Origin: an uncultured SAR86 cluster bacterium
GTDB lineage: Bacteria; Pseudomonadota; Gammaproteobacteria; Magnimaribacterales; AG-339-G14
Reading direction: 5' to 3'
DNA length: 64,000 nucleotides
Assembly (NCBI GenBank): GCA_902589965.1
Contig: CACIUX010000002.1
Location: 1 to 64,000 of the forward strand
This document shows, one piece after another, positions 1 to 10,075 of the stretch (within the stretch, counting starts at the first letter, position 1; the number at the start of each line of letters is the position of its first letter). A model generated the notes under the pieces. That model made no database searches. It was not told the DNA's origin and saw only the letters and a program-made list of their open reading frames with translations. Made by a program: the position numbers and the translations under genes.

Positions 1-830
1 TTCATGGTGAGCCCGAAAGAAATGATATGGTTCAATATTTTGGTGAACTGCTTTCCGGTTTTGCCTTTACAAGTTTTGGTTGGGTGCAGTCATACGGAAC
101 CAGATGCGTAAAGCCACCAATTATCTTTGGAGACGTAGAGAGACCTGAGGCAATGACAGTGAAATGGTCTGAATTTGCTCAAAAAAACACAAAAAAAGTT
201 ATGAAAGGAATGTTAACCGGTCCGGTTACCATTTTACAGTGGTCTTTTGTTAGAGATGATCAACCTAGAAAAGATACTTGTTATCAAATTGCCCTAGCAA
301 TTAGGGATGAAGTTAAAGATTTAGAAGACGCCGGCATCCATGTCATTCAAGTTGATGAAGCAGCATTTAGAGAGGGTCTTCCTGTGAGGCGCGCTAAGTG
401 GGACGAATACCTAAAGTGGGCTGTTGATACTTTTAGATTGACCACTGCATGCGTTGAAGATTCAACACAGATTCATTCGCATATGTGTTATTCAGAATTT
501 AACGATGTGATTGAGAACATTGCTGATATGGATGCTGATGTGATCTCAATTGAATGTTCAAGATCAAATATGGAATTATTAAAGGCTTTTAAAGACTTTG
601 ATTACCCCAACGAAATTGGTCCAGGAGTATGGGATATCCATTCTCCAAGGGTTCCAAGTCAAGCTGAAATTGAAAGCTTAATTGAAAAAGCCAAGAGTTC
701 TGTCAAGCTTGAGAATCTATGGATTAATCCAGATTGCGGGTTGAAAACTAGAGGTTGGCCAGAGGTTAAAGACACCATCGAACATATGGTGAGTGCAACT
801 AAGAAAGCTAGAGAGCAATTAAATAATTAA
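1..830 (+). CDS. metE: Cobalamin-independent methionine synthase (MetE) C-terminal catalytic domain, 5' truncated by window edge
   Basis: Frame is open from the window start ([19 protein letters not shown]); motifs [52 protein letters not shown]. Confidence 0.93.
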   Translation, partial: HGEPERNDMVQYFGELLSGFAFTSFGWVQSYGTRCVKPPIIFGDVERPEAMTVKWSEFAQKNTKKVMKGMLTGPVTILQWSFVRDDQPRKDTCYQIALAIRDEVKDLEDAGIHVIQVDEAAFREGLPVRRAKWDEYLKWAVDTFRLTTACVEDSTQIHSHMCYSEFNDVIENIADMDADVISIECSRSNMELLKAFKDFDYPNEIGPGVWDIHSPRVPSQAEIESLIEKAKSSVKLENLWINPDCGLKTRGWPEVKDTIEHMVSATKKAREQLNN

Positions 831-854
831 TTTATTAAAAGTCTGTTTTTCATA

Positions 855-1226
855 TCAAATATAAAAAACTAACTTATTTCCATCCAGGTCTCTTACGTAA
901 GCACCGTAAAAGTTTTTTGTGCGTCTACCCGGCGCACCTTCATCAGTTGCTCCAAGTGAGATGGCTTTGGCATAAATTTCATCAACCTCCTGCTCAGAAT
1001 TCATGAGAAATCCGGTCATGCTTCCATTGCCTGCTGAGGCTTCTTCTCCATCGTAAGGGATGAAAACAGCAAACATGGAGTTATCTCCTTTGATGACCCA
1101 AAACCAACTTCTGTCATTGGGCGAGAAACTCATAGTCTCAATATCTTCAAATAATCCGTCATAAAAGGATTTAGCAGATTCTAAATTATTGGTTCCAAGC
1201 GTCCTGTAAGTTGCAATTTTTTTTAT
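855..1226 (-). CDS. VOC/glyoxalase-like family protein; N-terminus extended beyond the supplied ORF (no ATG/GTG/TTG start found)
   Basis: Reading upstream of ORF 855..1133 in frame gives KKIATYRTLGTNNLESAKSFYDGLFEDIET-MSFSPNDRSWFW..., a typical VOC first module; best-placed initiator is ATA at 1226-1224, 6 nt after GGGGAG. Confidence 0.7.
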   Translation of the reverse strand: MKKIATYRTLGTNNLESAKSFYDGLFEDIETMSFSPNDRSWFWVIKGDNSMFAVFIPYDGEEASAGNGSMTGFLMNSEQEVDEIYAKAISLGATDEGAPGRRTKNFYGAYVRDLDGNKLVFYI

Positions 1227-1329
1227 TGGTATCTCCCCTTTTTCTCAATTCAAAAGTATAGAAGATAGTTTTTGTAAAATGTATTTTTTTTAGCTATATT
1301 TTTGGAAATAAAAAAACAGAGGATAAAAA

Positions 1330-1596
1330 ATGGCAACAGTTTATATAACATTTGAAATAGCAAAGGATTTTGAAGACTGGAAAGAGGTCTTTGATGATGA
1401 TCAGGATAATCTCAATGACAACGGTATTGAAACATTGGCTGTTGGATATGAATTAGATAATCCCTCTAAAGTGAGAATAGCTGTATCGGCAGAATCTTTG
1501 GAAGCGGTTCAAGAATTTATGCAAGGAAATAACGAGACCATAGAGGATTCAGGACACATTATTGAAACGACGGTTTTTGAAGAATTTAGCGGCTGA
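1330..1596 (+). CDS. Small hypothetical protein (ferredoxin-like/ABM-type fold guess)
   Basis: 88-aa ORF, acidic, intergenic placement; no firm family recognised. Confidence 0.55.
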   Translation: MATVYITFEIAKDFEDWKEVFDDDQDNLNDNGIETLAVGYELDNPSKVRIAVSAESLEAVQEFMQGNNETIEDSGHIIETTVFEEFSG

Positions 1597-1603
1597 TTAG
1601 TTC

Positions 1604-2566
1604 ATGCTTCTTGAATTTCTGTCTGTTGGCCTCTTAGGCATATTGATATTAGGCATATTTGTACCTTACTGGCTAAAGACAAAAGATTTAAAAAAAATCA
1701 GCTCAAAAGATCTCCCATCTAATGGCCATTGGGCACAGCTATCAAAAGGCAATATTTATTATAGATGGCATCACCCTGAGCAAAAAAATGATCAAACCAT
1801 TGTCATGGTTCATGGTTTTTCAACTCCTAGCTTTGTCTGGAATGGTCTTCTTGATGGACTCTTAAATAAAGGTTACTCCATCTTAGTTTATGATCATTAC
1901 GGTAGAGGATTTTCTGAAAGGCCAAGAACTAAATACTCTCTAGATTTTTATGCTGAAACTCTAAAGGAACTTATTTCTCATCAAAATATTGATGGAAAAA
2001 TTCATTTAGTTGGATATTCCATGGGCGGTCCCATCATTGGTGGATTTGCAGACAAATACTCCGACCAAGTAAAAAGTTTATCTTTTATTGCGCCAGCTGG
2101 ATTTGGAAAAGTCCAAACATCGATTCCTATTTTTATGAAGATTCCTGGGGTGATTGAGTGGGCCATGCATGTATTAACAGATAGATTTTATGGCTCTGCA
2201 ATCAGTTCTGAAACCGCTCATAGCAACGATCCTCTATCTATCAATGAGGAAGAATTTCAACAGCTTTTTTCTTTTCAGATGCAATTTAAGGGATTTCGTG
2301 AATCTTTGGCTTCTACGATGAGAAATTTTAATCTTTTCGATGCGCGAGAGATGTTCGAAAAGGTTGCGGCAAAAAATATTCCCTCTATCGCTATTTGGGG
2401 CGACAACGATGGAATAGTTTCTTATAAGGGTGCTGAAACTTACTCAGAAATTTTTCAAGAAGGAAAAGTCATAACAATTGAAGCCGGCACTCATGATATT
2501 ACTTATCGACAACCGTCGGATGTTTTAGAAGCTATAAAAATTTTCTTAGCTTCGCAAATATCTTAA
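1604..2566 (+). CDS. Alpha/beta hydrolase with N-terminal membrane anchor
   Basis: VHGFSTPSFVWNGL, GYSMGGPI nucleophile elbow, GTHD catalytic His; hydrophobic N-terminus. Confidence 0.85.
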   Translation: MLLEFLSVGLLGILILGIFVPYWLKTKDLKKISSKDLPSNGHWAQLSKGNIYYRWHHPEQKNDQTIVMVHGFSTPSFVWNGLLDGLLNKGYSILVYDHYGRGFSERPRTKYSLDFYAETLKELISHQNIDGKIHLVGYSMGGPIIGGFADKYSDQVKSLSFIAPAGFGKVQTSIPIFMKIPGVIEWAMHVLTDRFYGSAISSETAHSNDPLSINEEEFQQLFSFQMQFKGFRESLASTMRNFNLFDAREMFEKVAAKNIPSIAIWGDNDGIVSYKGAETYSEIFQEGKVITIEAGTHDITYRQPSDVLEAIKIFLASQIS

Positions 2567-2574
2567 TTGGGGCC

Positions 2575-2883
2575 TTACCTAGGCAACATACCTTTAACTC
2601 TAATTAATTGAGTTGTTGTGGCTTCTCTTCTAAATTTTGAAATCTCTTGATATTCAGGATCGCTATACCACTTATCAGCAGCTTCTTCATTAGGAAAAGA
2701 AAAAATAATGACTCTCCCTTTAACATCGTTATCCCCTTCCACATTTATTATGTTGTCATCATAAGTAATAAATTCTCCGCCGTGTTTTTTGAGAATCGGA
2801 AAAAAACCTTTTTCATAGTTTCTATAATTATCTGCGTCGTGTATTTGGAGATTGGCAATCATATAGACTTTTACATCGCTCAT
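2575..2883 (-). CDS. DUF1330-family protein
   Basis: VYMIANLQIHDADNYRNYEKGFFPILKKHGGEFITYD pattern; SFPNEEAADKWYSDPEYQEI. Confidence 0.8.
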   Translation of the reverse strand: MSDVKVYMIANLQIHDADNYRNYEKGFFPILKKHGGEFITYDDNIINVEGDNDVKGRVIIFSFPNEEAADKWYSDPEYQEISKFRREATTTQLIRVKGMLPR

Positions 2884-2907
2884 TTTTTTACCTCTTTCAT
2901 TAATAAT

Positions 2908-3684
2908 TTATGAATCTAAATATTCTATAAGTGTCTTGACCTTTTTAGCACCACCAAAATAGTTTATTTCATCTTTGTCCATGTTCTTCAAGCTTTTTTG
3001 CATGCCCACTTTTGCATCTTCATAAGCATGTATTTCATTGAGAGGGGCAAAGCTAACCCTGATGGTAAACAGAGAATAGTCATCGTGGATTTTACAAATT
3101 GTTTCCCTCTCGCTCCTTACAAACCAATTATCTGGATTGCCAACTATTTCTGGCTCTTCTGCTAAGTGCAATCTTTTTGTGTCTGCATGGATAAGCCAAT
3201 TTTCTCTTTCAAAAGGTTGTAGCAAGGGAGCCCTTTCAATGAATCTTCCTATATTGAAACCAATTTTCTCATTAAGGCTTTTGACAGGAGCATGAACATC
3301 GTAAAGAGATTTGCCTATTTTTTCTTGGACATTCCAATAACTTGGAGAGCATATAGATGCCGCCAACATTCTCTGCTTTCCATTTGCTTCAATCAGGCAA
3401 AGGTCGTCAGGTACTAATAAGGATGTATCCGCGATAGGGTCTGGATAATCGCATTTTTGGGTAGGAATATGTTTCGCTAATATTTGTTGAGCCTGCAGAG
3501 AATCTTCTGTGCAAGCCACAACTTCTTTGTAACTGTTGTTTAAAAGATTAAATTTATGTTCGAAAACTTCTTTTGAAATGGATTTATTAAACCAATTTTC
3601 TTCATGGATTGGATTAAGACCAAGTCTGTACTTAGTGTAACCGTCGCCCCAAGGAGGAGCGAGAAATAAGTTATTTCCAGCCAA
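2908..3684 (-). CDS. Heme-dependent oxidative N-demethylase-like (DUF3445) protein
   Basis: LVPDDLCLIE...LAASICSPSYWNVQEKIGKSLYDVHAPV, NWFVRSERETICKI. Confidence 0.75.
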   Translation of the reverse strand: MAGNNLFLAPPWGDGYTKYRLGLNPIHEENWFNKSISKEVFEHKFNLLNNSYKEVVACTEDSLQAQQILAKHIPTQKCDYPDPIADTSLLVPDDLCLIEANGKQRMLAASICSPSYWNVQEKIGKSLYDVHAPVKSLNEKIGFNIGRFIERAPLLQPFERENWLIHADTKRLHLAEEPEIVGNPDNWFVRSERETICKIHDDYSLFTIRVSFAPLNEIHAYEDAKVGMQKSLKNMDKDEINYFGGAKKVKTLIEYLDS

Positions 3685-4249
3685 GAGGTTTCAATTTTTC
3701 TTCGACAAACGTATTTGGTACATCCTCTAGATGCGAACCAAGCGTATCATTCCATCTATTTAAAAAGCCAAATAAGGCAATAACAGCGACAATATCGACA
3801 ATTTGTTCGTTGCTAAAATACTTTAATAAGTTATCAAAGTGCTCTTGCTTTGCTTGATTTGGCGTCTTACCTGCTGCAAAAGCTAGATCAAGAACTGCCT
3901 TTTCTGATGCGTCGTAATGCGCACTTTCTTGGTATCTTAAAATATCGTTTATTTTTTCCTCATTGACACCGGCTTGGTGAGCTCCGTGAGATGTATGTGC
4001 CTGACAATACTTACACCCAGAAGAGAGGCTTGAAGCCAAAGCAATGAGTTGCATTAAGCCTTGATCAATTTTTTGTGAAGAGAATATTGTTCCTGCTAAA
4101 GCCGCAAAACTTTGATTCAATTGTGGATTTACTGCCATGGACAGATGAGAATTGGGTAAATATCCCATGAAGCCTTCAATCACTTTGAATAAATCTTCTT
4201 GATCAGAAAAATTTTCTCTGGAATCTCCTCCTAAGAATGAGTAACTCAT
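3671..4249 (-). CDS. Carboxymuconolactone decarboxylase/AhpD-like peroxidase family protein
   Basis: SSGCKYCQAHTSHGAHQAG CxxC...H motif. Confidence 0.83.
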   Translation of the reverse strand: MSYSFLGGDSRENFSDQEDLFKVIEGFMGYLPNSHLSMAVNPQLNQSFAALAGTIFSSQKIDQGLMQLIALASSLSSGCKYCQAHTSHGAHQAGVNEEKINDILRYQESAHYDASEKAVLDLAFAAGKTPNQAKQEHFDNLLKYFSNEQIVDIVAVIALFGFLNRWNDTLGSHLEDVPNTFVEEKLKPLGWK

Positions 4250-4281
4250 AAAACCTCCAATGATGATGTTTATAAAATATC

Positions 4282-5130
4282 TTATTCGATGTGTTCGCTC
4301 AAGAAATCTACAATAGCTTCTGCGAAGATATCGTTCTTGTCGCCAACAACCATATGAGTGGCTTGCTGAATTTCAGCAAACTTAGCATGGGGCACGGCGT
4401 TGAGAAATTCTTCCTTTTCCTTGTTAGTTAAAATATCGCTTAAGGCTCCTTGGACGAGCAAAGTAGGAACGGTAATCCTCTTGGCAGAATTTTCTAATTG
4501 CCTAAAACGTTCTTCTCTAACTTCACCCATCCCAGTCCTATCTGTTAGAAAAAGAGGATCCCAGTGCCAGTAGTAACGACCGTCTTCTTTGAGTCTAAGA
4601 TTTTTTTTTAGCCCGGATATATCTTTGGGTCTTTCTCTGTGTGGCAAATAACCAGAAACGGCGTCTGCTGCCTCTTCCACTGAAGCAAAACCTTTTGCAC
4701 CAGAGCGCATGAATTCAACTATTCTGTCTGAACCCTCGTCGTTAGGACGCATTCCTATGTCCACCATAATGAGACCTGAACAGTATTTGCTTTCTTCTTC
4801 GTGGCCGGCCAAAGATAAAGAAATCATGCCACCTAGGGAGGCGCCCACTAAATTAGCTTTTTTTCTAAGTTGCTGAATTATCCTTACAAGATCATCTCTA
4901 TGAGCATCAAAAGTATAATTGCCATCATGATCCCAAAAACTTTCGCCGTGACCTCTTAAATCATGTGCGATTACGTGAAAACCTAAATGAGCAATTTTTG
5001 CAGCAACGCCTTTCCAAGAATGCCTTGTTTGCCCTCCTCCGTGCAGCATGATTACAAGCGGATTATCGTTATCTCCCCACTCAGAGGCTAAAATTTCTCT
5101 ATCTTCAGAAACCTTAAATACTCTATTCAT
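4282..5130 (-). CDS. Alpha/beta hydrolase
   Basis: LHGGGQTRHSW, DLRGHGES, VGASLGG, ATHMVVGD. Confidence 0.87.
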   Translation of the reverse strand: MNRVFKVSEDREILASEWGDNDNPLVIMLHGGGQTRHSWKGVAAKIAHLGFHVIAHDLRGHGESFWDHDGNYTFDAHRDDLVRIIQQLRKKANLVGASLGGMISLSLAGHEEESKYCSGLIMVDIGMRPNDEGSDRIVEFMRSGAKGFASVEEAADAVSGYLPHRERPKDISGLKKNLRLKEDGRYYWHWDPLFLTDRTGMGEVREERFRQLENSAKRITVPTLLVQGALSDILTNKEKEEFLNAVPHAKFAEIQQATHMVVGDKNDIFAEAIVDFLSEHIE

Positions 5131-6021
5131 TTAATTTTTATTTAAATAATTGAAGCATCCTTTTAAAGCCGGCGTCTTACTCGTAATAAGATTTATCTCA
5201 ATCGATTTAAGAATTTGCGCATGTTGATCTTTGGGATGATCAGTATATTGATTCAAAAATTTACTATCTTCTATGAGGTATGCAAGATCAGTTATAAGAG
5301 ATCCTCCAAGCAGAAGTCTTCTTGGTAAATACGCAACCGAAACATCTTGCATAAACTGCATTAGATTATCTACAAAGCCGTAAATTATAAATTTTGCTTT
5401 TTGATTTCTTTTTTTAGCCAATAACACAATTTCTTCGGGAGATAATTTTTGCTTATATCTAGACTGATATGCTCTGCTTATGCTGGGCCCAGAAATCACA
5501 TCTTCAAGAACTGAAAAAAATTTTGACGGTCTTATTCCAAGATTATTCATAAGTAATTTACTGTGGAGTTTTGTATTTCCAATTTCTGTTGGTACTACTT
5601 TACCATCAGCAACAATAGCAAATCCGAGACCTGTGCCGGGCCCAATCATTAAATCTACATTGGACTTTGATTTCCCCTTTTTAATTTTTTTTAATTTCAT
5701 TTCATCAATCGCATAACCAACCGCCTCCCAATCGTTAAGAACTTGAGAATTAGCTAACTTAAACTTTCTACCTAATAAATCTCCATCAACGATCACTTTT
5801 CTATTTGTCATTTCTATTCTGTTGCCAAGTCTTGGGCCGGCAGCAGCTATGACAGCATTTTTAATTTGGGGATTTGATAAAAGATTGCCCAAAGTTTTAT
5901 TGACCTTTTGATCGGAAATATTTGAAAGGATCTTTTCTTCTGAGATATTTCTTTTATTTGCATAGGCATAGCGCATATTGGTGCCGCCAATGTCTACTAG
6001 TAAAGAAGAGTATGAGCTCAT
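5131..6021 (-). CDS. glk: Glucokinase family protein
   Basis: LVDIGGTNMRYAYA phosphate-binding motif, LNDWEAVGYA, GPGTGLGFA. Confidence 0.82.
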   Translation of the reverse strand: MSSYSSLLVDIGGTNMRYAYANKRNISEEKILSNISDQKVNKTLGNLLSNPQIKNAVIAAAGPRLGNRIEMTNRKVIVDGDLLGRKFKLANSQVLNDWEAVGYAIDEMKLKKIKKGKSKSNVDLMIGPGTGLGFAIVADGKVVPTEIGNTKLHSKLLMNNLGIRPSKFFSVLEDVISGPSISRAYQSRYKQKLSPEEIVLLAKKRNQKAKFIIYGFVDNLMQFMQDVSVAYLPRRLLLGGSLITDLAYLIEDSKFLNQYTDHPKDQHAQILKSIEINLITSKTPALKGCFNYLNKN

Positions 6022-6048
6022 TATTCAATAAGTCTTGATCTTGTTACC

Positions 6049-6609
6049 TTAAAGTTTTTTTACAAAGTCTATAGGGTCTAGTTGAGGAATCTTTTTGTTA
6101 TCTCCAGCTGGAGTTCCTATGTAAAGATATCCAAGCACCTCTTGATTATCATCAAGCCCTAAAAAAGATCCTATTTCTTTGTTTAGAGCAAATTTTCCAG
6201 TTCGCCAAATCCCGCCATAACCAAGAGCATTGAGGGCTAAGAGAATATTTTGTCCAGCTGCAGCTGTGGAAAACATCTGCTCCAATGGAGGTACCTTAGG
6301 ATGCTCCTTTATGGTTGAAACCAAGATGACTATCATTGGTGCTCGAAAAGGAGCTTGTCTATATTTTTCCAATACTTCATCAGAGACATCATGTATGTGA
6401 TTTTGAGCAAATTCCTGAAATATATTTGATAGCTTTTTTAATCCATCTCCTGAAACTTCAATAAATCTCGTAGGTCTAATCCAGCCATGATCAGGGGCTC
6501 TTAGAGCTGCCTCATAAACTAACTTCATTTCCTCAGCATTTGGATGAGGTTCGATCAGTTGTCTTGGAGAATTTCTCTCTAGAATATTTGATAAAGCTTT
6601 GCTTTCCAT
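6049..6609 (-). CDS. Nitroreductase family protein (YdjA-like)
   Basis: AALRAPDHGWIRPTRFIEV, AAGQNILLALNALGYGGIWRTG, LGYLYIGTP. Confidence 0.85.
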   Translation of the reverse strand: MESKALSNILERNSPRQLIEPHPNAEEMKLVYEAALRAPDHGWIRPTRFIEVSGDGLKKLSNIFQEFAQNHIHDVSDEVLEKYRQAPFRAPMIVILVSTIKEHPKVPPLEQMFSTAAAGQNILLALNALGYGGIWRTGKFALNKEIGSFLGLDDNQEVLGYLYIGTPAGDNKKIPQLDPIDFVKKL

Positions 6610-6670
6610 TGATGTACTTCTTTTAAATAATTTGATTAACTATAAATTAACATATTAATCTATTGAAAAA

Positions 6671-8236
6671 ATGAATATACCTAGAGATAAAACAGTTCAA
6701 GATTTATTTAAGTGGCGAGTTGAACAAACGCCTGACCTAGTGGCGCATAAGTTTCTCGATAGAGAAACTTCTTATAAAGAATTAGACCTGTTATCTAATA
6801 AGGTAGCAAATGGACTTATCAAAGAAGGTTGTAAGCCAGACACAAGGGTCGCTTATTACGGAAAAAATTCAGATTATTTTTTTGAATTTTTGGTTGGAAC
6901 GATGAAATCTGCAACGGTCGCCGTGGGTGTTAATTGGAGACTTGCTCCTCCAGAAGTAGTTTATGTCTTAAATGATTCTGAAAGCGAGGTACTTTTCGTG
7001 GGGGAGGAATTCTATCCTGTTATCGAACAAATCAAAGATGAAATACCTAAGGTAAAGAAAATTATTGCGGTAGACGATAGTCACGAAACCTTTGAAAGTT
7101 ATATTGCCTGGCGAAATAGCCAAGCTGAGGATGATCCTGGTATTTCGACATCATTAGATGACGATATTATTCAGCTCTACACTTCAGGCACAACGGGCCA
7201 TCCCAAAGGCGTTCAGCTAACGAATCAAAACTTTTCATCAGCGAACGATACTATCGAAGGCATTGTTCCCTTTGAAGAAGGAACGCCAAATTTGGTCTGT
7301 ATGCCGGGGTATCATGTTGCCGGAACTAATTGGGGTATTTGGGGGCTAGTGAACGGTTGCAAAAATATTATCATCGCTGATATTGATCCTGTCCTAATCT
7401 TGGAATTAATTGAAAAAGAAAAAATACGTTCTTCACTTTTCGTTCCGGCTGTGATTCTGTTCTTAGTATCAATACCGCAAGCCGCTGAGACAGATTTTTC
7501 ATCTCTTAAGTTTGTTCTCTACGGAGCCTCGCCGATTGCAGATGACACTATTCTAAAAGCTAAAGAAATAATGCAATGTGATTTATTCCAGGTTTATGGA
7601 CTAACTGAAACTGCAGGCGCAATAACGATTCTGATGCCAGAGGATCATGATCCAGAAAAAGGAAAATTAAGATCATGCGGAAAAGCACTCAATAGCGTTG
7701 AAATTAAAGTTGTCGACGATGAAGGTAATGAAGTAAAAACTGGCGATATTGGAGAAGTCATCTCCAAATCACCTTTAAATATGAAAGGGTATTGGAATAG
7801 ACCGGATGCCACAGAAGAAGCCATAAAAGATGGATGGTTCTATTCAGGCGATGCTGGGTTTTTTGATGATGAGGGTTATCTCTACATACATGATCGAGTT
7901 AAAGATATGATTGTTTCTGGTGGAGAAAATATATACCCGGCAGAGGTAGAAAATGCCCTGATGAGTCATCCAGAAATTGCAGATGCTGCAGTGATTGGGG
8001 TACCAGATGAGAAATGGGGGGAATCCGTTAAAGGCTTTGTGGTTTTACAACCGGATTCAAGTTTGGATGAGACTGAAATTATCTCATACACAAGATCACA
8101 AATAGCCGGCTATAAATGTCCAAAAACTATCAACTTCATAGAGGCCTTACCGCGAAATCCCTCTGGTAAAATTCTTCGTCGAGAATTGCGTGAGCCCTTT
8201 TGGGAAGGTAAAGATAGAATGGTTTCAGGAAATTAA
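6671..8236 (+). CDS. Acyl-CoA synthetase (AMP-dependent ligase)
   Basis: LYTSGTTGHPKGV, VYGLTETAG, GWFYSGDAGFFDDEGYLYIHDRVKDMIVSGGENIYPAEVE, PSGKILRRELR. Confidence 0.93.
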   Translation: MNIPRDKTVQDLFKWRVEQTPDLVAHKFLDRETSYKELDLLSNKVANGLIKEGCKPDTRVAYYGKNSDYFFEFLVGTMKSATVAVGVNWRLAPPEVVYVLNDSESEVLFVGEEFYPVIEQIKDEIPKVKKIIAVDDSHETFESYIAWRNSQAEDDPGISTSLDDDIIQLYTSGTTGHPKGVQLTNQNFSSANDTIEGIVPFEEGTPNLVCMPGYHVAGTNWGIWGLVNGCKNIIIADIDPVLILELIEKEKIRSSLFVPAVILFLVSIPQAAETDFSSLKFVLYGASPIADDTILKAKEIMQCDLFQVYGLTETAGAITILMPEDHDPEKGKLRSCGKALNSVEIKVVDDEGNEVKTGDIGEVISKSPLNMKGYWNRPDATEEAIKDGWFYSGDAGFFDDEGYLYIHDRVKDMIVSGGENIYPAEVENALMSHPEIADAAVIGVPDEKWGESVKGFVVLQPDSSLDETEIISYTRSQIAGYKCPKTINFIEALPRNPSGKILRRELREPFWEGKDRMVSGN

Positions 8237-8256
8237 ACTTTTTATAGGAGATAAAA

Positions 8257-8874
8257 ATGTTAAAACTTCATTTTGCACCAAACTCAAGAGCGGAAAGGAT
8301 TCTTTGGCTTCTGGAAGAGCTAGAGCTACCTTATGAACTAAATGAAATGGCTTTTCATCCCACAGATCTGAAGTCGGATGAACATAGAGCCAGGCATCCG
8401 CTTGGAAGAATTCCGGTTCTAGATGATGGAGATATCCAAATATGGGAGTCTGGTGCGATCACTGAATACATAATTGAGAAATACAAGAACGGTGGCTTGA
8501 AGCCTGACGTTCAATCAGAGCTCTTTCCGCAATATCTCCAATGGTTTCATTATTGCGAGGGCATGATTATGCCGCCGATGAATACCATAGTTGTTCATAC
8601 AGTTTTATTGCCACCGGACAGAAGAGACGAGACCGTTCTCGGTCAAGCGCAAAGACTACTCACCAGGGCGCTTGAACCAATTAATGAAGCCCTAGAAGGC
8701 AAAGATTATCTAATAGGTGATTTTTCTGGAGCTGACATCATGCTTGGTCATTCTTGTTACATGTCAAACAGAATGGGTTGCGTAACCGATGAGATGAAAA
8801 ATATAAAAGCCTATGTAGAGCGTTTATCTTCAAGACCGGCTTTTTTGAAGATGGCCGAGCACAGACCTTCCTAA
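8257..8874 (+). CDS. Glutathione S-transferase family protein
   Basis: SRAERILWLLEELELPYEL, HPLGRIPVLDDGDIQIWESGAITEYI. Confidence 0.9.
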   Translation: MLKLHFAPNSRAERILWLLEELELPYELNEMAFHPTDLKSDEHRARHPLGRIPVLDDGDIQIWESGAITEYIIEKYKNGGLKPDVQSELFPQYLQWFHYCEGMIMPPMNTIVVHTVLLPPDRRDETVLGQAQRLLTRALEPINEALEGKDYLIGDFSGADIMLGHSCYMSNRMGCVTDEMKNIKAYVERLSSRPAFLKMAEHRPS

Positions 8875-8875
8875 A

Positions 8876-10066
8876 ATGATACAAAAGGAACAAATTAGGG
8901 TCATCAAAGGCCTTCTTGATCATCTCGACAATAAAACTAATGTAAAAGCTGATGGCATGATTAAGAATCCAGCGGATACCTATACCTCTGAAGACAGGTT
9001 CCAAATGGAGTGGGATAATTTTTTCCTTAATCATCCTCAAATTATTGGTTTTAGCGGAGATTTACCGAATAAAGGATCTTTTATGACTACCGATGATTTT
9101 GGTGTTCCAATCCTTGCAACGCGGGATGCAAATGGAGAATTTAAGTGTTTTGTTAATGTATGCACGCATAGAGGAGTTATAGTTGAGAATCAAAGAAGAG
9201 GCGAAAAAGAGAAATTTTCTTGTCCTTTTCATGGCTGGACTTTCAACAATAGAGGCTCGCTAGTTGGGTATCCGAAACCTGATCATTTTGGCGAGATAGA
9301 TAAATCCTGCTATGGGTTAAAAGAACTTCCGTGCGTGGAGCAACATGGTTTTTTGTTTGTGCATCCAGATGAAAATGGCATCATTGATACTCAAGACCTA
9401 TTGGGAGATCAACTTATAGAAGAAATGGAATCATGGGGCTTCAAGGATCTTATTCTTACTCAAGAAGAAGAATATGTGACTGACATGAATTGGAAGCTCG
9501 CTATCGATACTTTCGGGGAAACTTATCATTTCTCTACTCTGCATAAAGATACTTTGTTCGAATCTTTTTATGGGAATGTCCAGATGTTTGACACTTTTAA
9601 AAGGAATGCAAGATTGAGTTTGTGCAAACGCCAAATAGAAGATTTAAGAACAACTCCTGAAAAAGATTGGGATGTAAGAGTCGGATCCCTTCCAGTATAT
9701 TTCCTCTTTCCAAACATAATTGTGAATGTCCTTGAAGGTGGCATCATTGTTGTTAAAGAGTATCCTTTAGAAAATTCTCCACATAAAAGTGTATCTAAGG
9801 TTTCTTTTTACTTTACCCCTGAGGCAGTTGGATACCTTGAAGAGATGAAAAACGGAGATGAAGAGAGCTTTAATCCTTACATTGCTTTTGGAGAAATCAT
9901 TAGAGACGAAGATTATGTTGCAGCTGCAGCATCCCACAAAGGACTTAGGTCAGGGAAAATAGATCATATCTTGTTTGGTCAAAATGAGCCCGCTCTGCAT
10001 CATTATCACAATACTTATAGAGAGGCATTGAACCTAGAACCAATGCCCCTTATAAAATCTAAATAA
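8876..10066 (+). CDS. Rieske [2Fe-2S] aromatic-ring-hydroxylating-type oxygenase, alpha subunit
   Basis: CTHRGV...CPFHGWTFNNRGSLVGYP Rieske motif; NWKLAIDTFGETYHFSTLH iron site. Confidence 0.92.
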   Translation: MIQKEQIRVIKGLLDHLDNKTNVKADGMIKNPADTYTSEDRFQMEWDNFFLNHPQIIGFSGDLPNKGSFMTTDDFGVPILATRDANGEFKCFVNVCTHRGVIVENQRRGEKEKFSCPFHGWTFNNRGSLVGYPKPDHFGEIDKSCYGLKELPCVEQHGFLFVHPDENGIIDTQDLLGDQLIEEMESWGFKDLILTQEEEYVTDMNWKLAIDTFGETYHFSTLHKDTLFESFYGNVQMFDTFKRNARLSLCKRQIEDLRTTPEKDWDVRVGSLPVYFLFPNIIVNVLEGGIIVVKEYPLENSPHKSVSKVSFYFTPEAVGYLEEMKNGDEESFNPYIAFGEIIRDEDYVAAAASHKGLRSGKIDHILFGQNEPALHHYHNTYREALNLEPMPLIKSK

Positions 10067-10075
10067 TATTAATCA

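Noticed and set aside
2647-2913. Plus-strand 88-aa ORF
   Set aside because: Antisense to the well-supported DUF1330 gene; composition follows the opposite-strand codons.
4970-4985. gattacgtgaaaacc considered as parS
   Set aside because: Lacks the CACGTG core.
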